In this document: positions 22,962-24,721 of the stretch, piece by piece
Layout: the number at the start of each line of letters is the position of its first letter
How positions within the stretch are numbered: position 1 is the stretch's first letter
NCBI GenBank assembly: GCA_016839245.1
Contig: JAEOUN010000069.1
Coordinates: 1-24,721, forward strand
Length of the DNA: 24,721 nt
Direction of reading: 5' to 3'
Source: Candidatus Thorarchaeota archaeon
GTDB taxonomy: Archaea > Asgardarchaeota > Thorarchaeia > Thorarchaeales > Thorarchaeaceae
Position numbers and translations under genes: made by a program
The notes under the pieces: generated by a model
Databases searched by the model: none
The model's input: the letters and a program-made list of their open reading frames with translations, nothing else
What the model was told of the DNA's origin: nothing

Positions 22962-22996
22962 TGTGGAGGAAATATTCCTCCACACTCCACTTTTTT
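22962..22996 (+). terminator. Strong hairpin followed by T-run after the PadR-HAAS operon
   Basis: TGTGGAGGAA and TTCCTCCACA pair over 10 bp around a 3-base loop (22962-22984), and TTTTTT follows at 22991-22996. It lies ten bases after the HAAS gene stop. Archaeal termination depends mainly on T-runs, so the hairpin is unusual but the placement is exact. Confidence 0.6.
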
Positions 22997-23062
22997 CATT
23001 CTTACGTTAACCTAAATCAGAATACTCACTCGTTCTCATAGGTGTGGTATTATAGAAAAATT

Positions 23063-23078
23063 ATTAACCATTGTTAAT
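23063..23078 (+). promoter_or_regulatory. Inverted repeat upstream of the iron permease
   Basis: ATTAAC and GTTAAT pair around CATT, ending 18 bases before the permease ATG in an AT-rich promoter. An iron-responsive repressor of the DtxR or Fur type is a reasonable guess from position only. Confidence 0.35.
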
Positions 23079-23096
23079 TTATTATATCTGATTGAA

Positions 23097-23981
23097 ATGA
23101 TTATCCCTTCAACCATAATTTCCCTTAGAGAAGGCATAGAGGCTGCTTTGATAATAGCAATTATGCTATCTTATATGAAGAGAACAAATCAAAATGATCT
23201 TAGAAAATATGTTATCATCGGTACGATTGTTGCTTTGATATCTAGCTTCGGTGTCGCTGTCATTGTTGGTCTACTCTGGGGTATTTTTGAAGGCCCTATG
23301 TTAAATATTTTCGAAGGTTCTGTTGTTCTTCTTGCTGCGATTCTTCTGACCACCATGATTCTATGGATGTGGAATATTGGACCTACCATATCGCAGGAAA
23401 TCGAGGGCTCGATGAAGAATAATGTTGTGAAACAGAGTGGTATTGGTTTAGCTCTTTTAAGTTTCTCATTGGTTATGAGAGAGGGCGTCGAGTTGGCTTT
23501 ATTCAGCATAGCGCTCGTCATTCAGGAGGGATATCAGACCTACATTGGAATCACCCTTGGTCTTACGTTAGCTGTCCTAATTGGCATTGGTATCTACAAA
23601 GGTTCTCTCAAGATTAGTATGAGGTCGTTATTCAAATGGACCTCTATCTTTCTGATTCTCTTTGCAGCTGGGATGACGGCTTATGGTATTCATGAATTAC
23701 AGGAGGCTGGTCTTCTTCTGATAGGTCCAGCTGAGATATGGAATATCAATCCACCTCAGTTGCCTGATGGTAGCTATCCTCTCCTCCACGAGAAAGGTGC
23801 AATAGGAGCTCTAGCAAAGGCATTGTTTGGATATAACGGTAATCCATCTGCGCTTGAAGTTGTTGCATATGTGGCATACTTGGCAATTGCCTTTGGATAC
23901 TACTGGAGAGTGCATATACAGAAGAAATCACGCTTTTTAAAAACTCAACATAGAGCAGCTCAGCAGGTCACTCCAGCTTAG
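23097..23981 (+). CDS. FTR1-family high-affinity iron permease
   Basis: 294 residues, about seven membrane helices. Two REGxE motifs, REGIEAALI at 11-19 and REGVELALF at 128-136, are the signature of FTR1/EfeU iron permeases, and their acidic residues carry iron through the membrane. There is no fused EfeO-type domain and no ferroxidase, peroxidase or periplasmic iron-binding gene adjacent, so this is a stand-alone permease. The ATG has no ribosome binding site, which suggests a leaderless message. The ferritin-like pair at 12666-13644 is the only other possible iron-related locus in the window. Confidence 0.9.
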   Translation: MIIPSTIISLREGIEAALIIAIMLSYMKRTNQNDLRKYVIIGTIVALISSFGVAVIVGLLWGIFEGPMLNIFEGSVVLLAAILLTTMILWMWNIGPTISQEIEGSMKNNVVKQSGIGLALLSFSLVMREGVELALFSIALVIQEGYQTYIGITLGLTLAVLIGIGIYKGSLKISMRSLFKWTSIFLILFAAGMTAYGIHELQEAGLLLIGPAEIWNINPPQLPDGSYPLLHEKGAIGALAKALFGYNGNPSALEVVAYVAYLAIAFGYYWRVHIQKKSRFLKTQHRAAQQVTPA

Positions 23982-24074
23982 TCTAATTGTAACCATTTTG
24001 AATGGTCTGCATATATTCCCACATGAGAAGTAAGTTTATCCGAGAACCATATACAACTTCATGATGAGTAGTTC

Positions 24075-24575
24075 ATGAAGATCTTTACTATCTTGGGATT
24101 TATTGGCATTACTATCCTACTTGTAATTCCTCAGGCTATTATTCTAACTCCAGCTGCTCGGACTCGAAGTGGTACTATTACTCTTTCAGCTTCTGGATTT
24201 ACTGTGAAGTCAATTGATTCAGTAGCTGATAGAGTTGTTGTTGTTCAGTTCTCAGCAGAAACCTCAGCCATTGAATTTTTTGTTATCCATAGTGATTACT
24301 ACAATCTTACAGGACTTCCCAATGTTGTTCTATGTCAATATCATACAATTGCCAAAAGTGGTTCGTGCCAATTCTCAGTGGATACAGCTGATACATGGTA
24401 CTTGGTCTTTGCTAATAGCGCTCAAAGTCAACAAATAAGCTACCAGTGGATTGAATATACCACAATTGAATGGGGTACGCGACAGGCTATTATTATGGCA
24501 GTCATTGTTGGTTGCATTGCAGTAGTATCTGTGATTGGAATCAAAGCAATCAGAGCTCGTCACTCAACACAGTAA
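24075..24575 (+). CDS. Secreted, C-terminally anchored beta-domain protein
   Basis: 166 residues. A signal peptide (about 1-28) is followed by a beta-rich domain (about 30-130) with GSCQFSVDTADTWYLVFANS, and a C-terminal membrane helix (about 137-158) with a basic tail IRARHSTQ. Topology should be domain outside, tail inside. The stretch TWYLVFANSAQSQQISY is like SEYYLLFDNQASSSSKTIS of the larger protein at 15116, so both may carry the same kind of small extracytoplasmic sandwich domain. It follows the iron permease by 93 bases. The function is unknown. Confidence 0.65.
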   Translation: MKIFTILGFIGITILLVIPQAIILTPAARTRSGTITLSASGFTVKSIDSVADRVVVVQFSAETSAIEFFVIHSDYYNLTGLPNVVLCQYHTIAKSGSCQFSVDTADTWYLVFANSAQSQQISYQWIEYTTIEWGTRQAIIMAVIVGCIAVVSVIGIKAIRARHSTQ

Positions 24576-24580
24576 TTCAA

Positions 24581-24721
24581 TTATTCATCCTTTACGCGGA
24601 CTATCAGTATATTCCTTTTGCCAAAGGAACTGCTAAAATTTTCACTTAGAGTATGAGGAATTTTGATGGACAGAAGAAAGGGTGCCAGGGGAATTATTCG
24701 ATTGAGTTCCTGCTGAAATGA
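24581..24721 (-). CDS. Partial gene, C-terminal 46 residues, enters from the right edge
   Basis: An open frame comes in from the right edge and ends in TAA at 24583-24581, five bases from the convergent stop of the gene at 24075. The visible tail includes IKIPHTLSENFSSSFGKRN followed by ILIVRVKDE, which reads like a real alpha/beta protein end. It is too short to assign. Convergent tight spacing as at 5012/5013 supports it. Confidence 0.45.
   Translation of the reverse strand, partial: SFQQELNRIIPLAPFLLSIKIPHTLSENFSSSFGKRNILIVRVKDE

Noticed and set aside
24653..24721. 22-codon plus-strand frame ending at the window edge
   Set aside because: The opposite strand has a longer frame open from the edge with better composition and a convergent neighbour.
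1..24721. CRISPR arrays, transposases, integrases or recognisable defence operons
   Set aside because: No regularly spaced repeats and no such protein motifs were seen; only the STAND ATPase is defence-like.

Overview
This is archaeal DNA of moderate, AT-leaning composition. The evidence is two tRNA genes interrupted by bulge-helix-bulge introns, encoded CCA ends, TTTTTAA boxes 26-27 nt upstream of both tRNAs, a eukaryotic-type topoisomerase IB, frequent TTG/GTG starts and many leaderless-looking genes. Topoisomerase IB plus the number of small membrane and secreted proteins of no known family suggests an Asgard (perhaps Thorarchaeota-like) or Thaum/Bathyarchaeota-type lineage. That placement is an inference; no marker gene here settles it.

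Layout. (1) 1-1570: minus-strand small membrane and secreted proteins, ending at an isolated 3' half of a tRNA-Gly(TCC) gene that looks like an integration scar. (2) 1586-5864: a zinc-ribbon membrane protein broken by an in-frame TAG, a TPR membrane protein, topoisomerase IB, an ArsC-type reductase abutting it tail to tail, and a small unknown protein. (3) 5904-8890: minus-strand cluster with a zinc-ribbon membrane protein, a DUF362 protein, a four-helix membrane protein and an iron-sulfur flavoprotein. (4) 9020-11787: amidohydrolase, tRNA-Gly(GCC) with two introns, a GNAT acetyltransferase and an unknown protein. (5) 11891-14836: an orotate phosphoribosyltransferase-like protein, two tandem ferritin-like paralogs and two unknown proteins. 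(6) 14837-15985: a candidate structured RNA or leader and a secreted Ig-like protein. (7) 16007-19926: a 3.9-kb segment bounded by direct copies of the tRNA-Val 3' end and holding one 1169-residue NB-ARC/STAND ATPase with TPR repeats. (8) 19901-21323: tRNA-Val(GAC) with two introns, two paralogous small membrane proteins and dUTPase. (9) 21471-24721: PadR regulator with HAAS-domain membrane protein, FTR1-type iron permease, a secreted or anchored protein, and the tail of a gene entering from the right edge.

Strongest points. Both intact tRNAs carry two introns at non-canonical sites. In tRNA-Gly the introns are separated by an exon of only 5 nt, and removal of the first completes the splice structure of the second. 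The STAND/TPR gene is the only gene in a tRNA-bounded island. A probable gene disruption or recoding (TAG between the two CxxC pairs of a zinc ribbon) lies at 2204-2206. There is no CRISPR array, recognisable transposase or integrase in the window.
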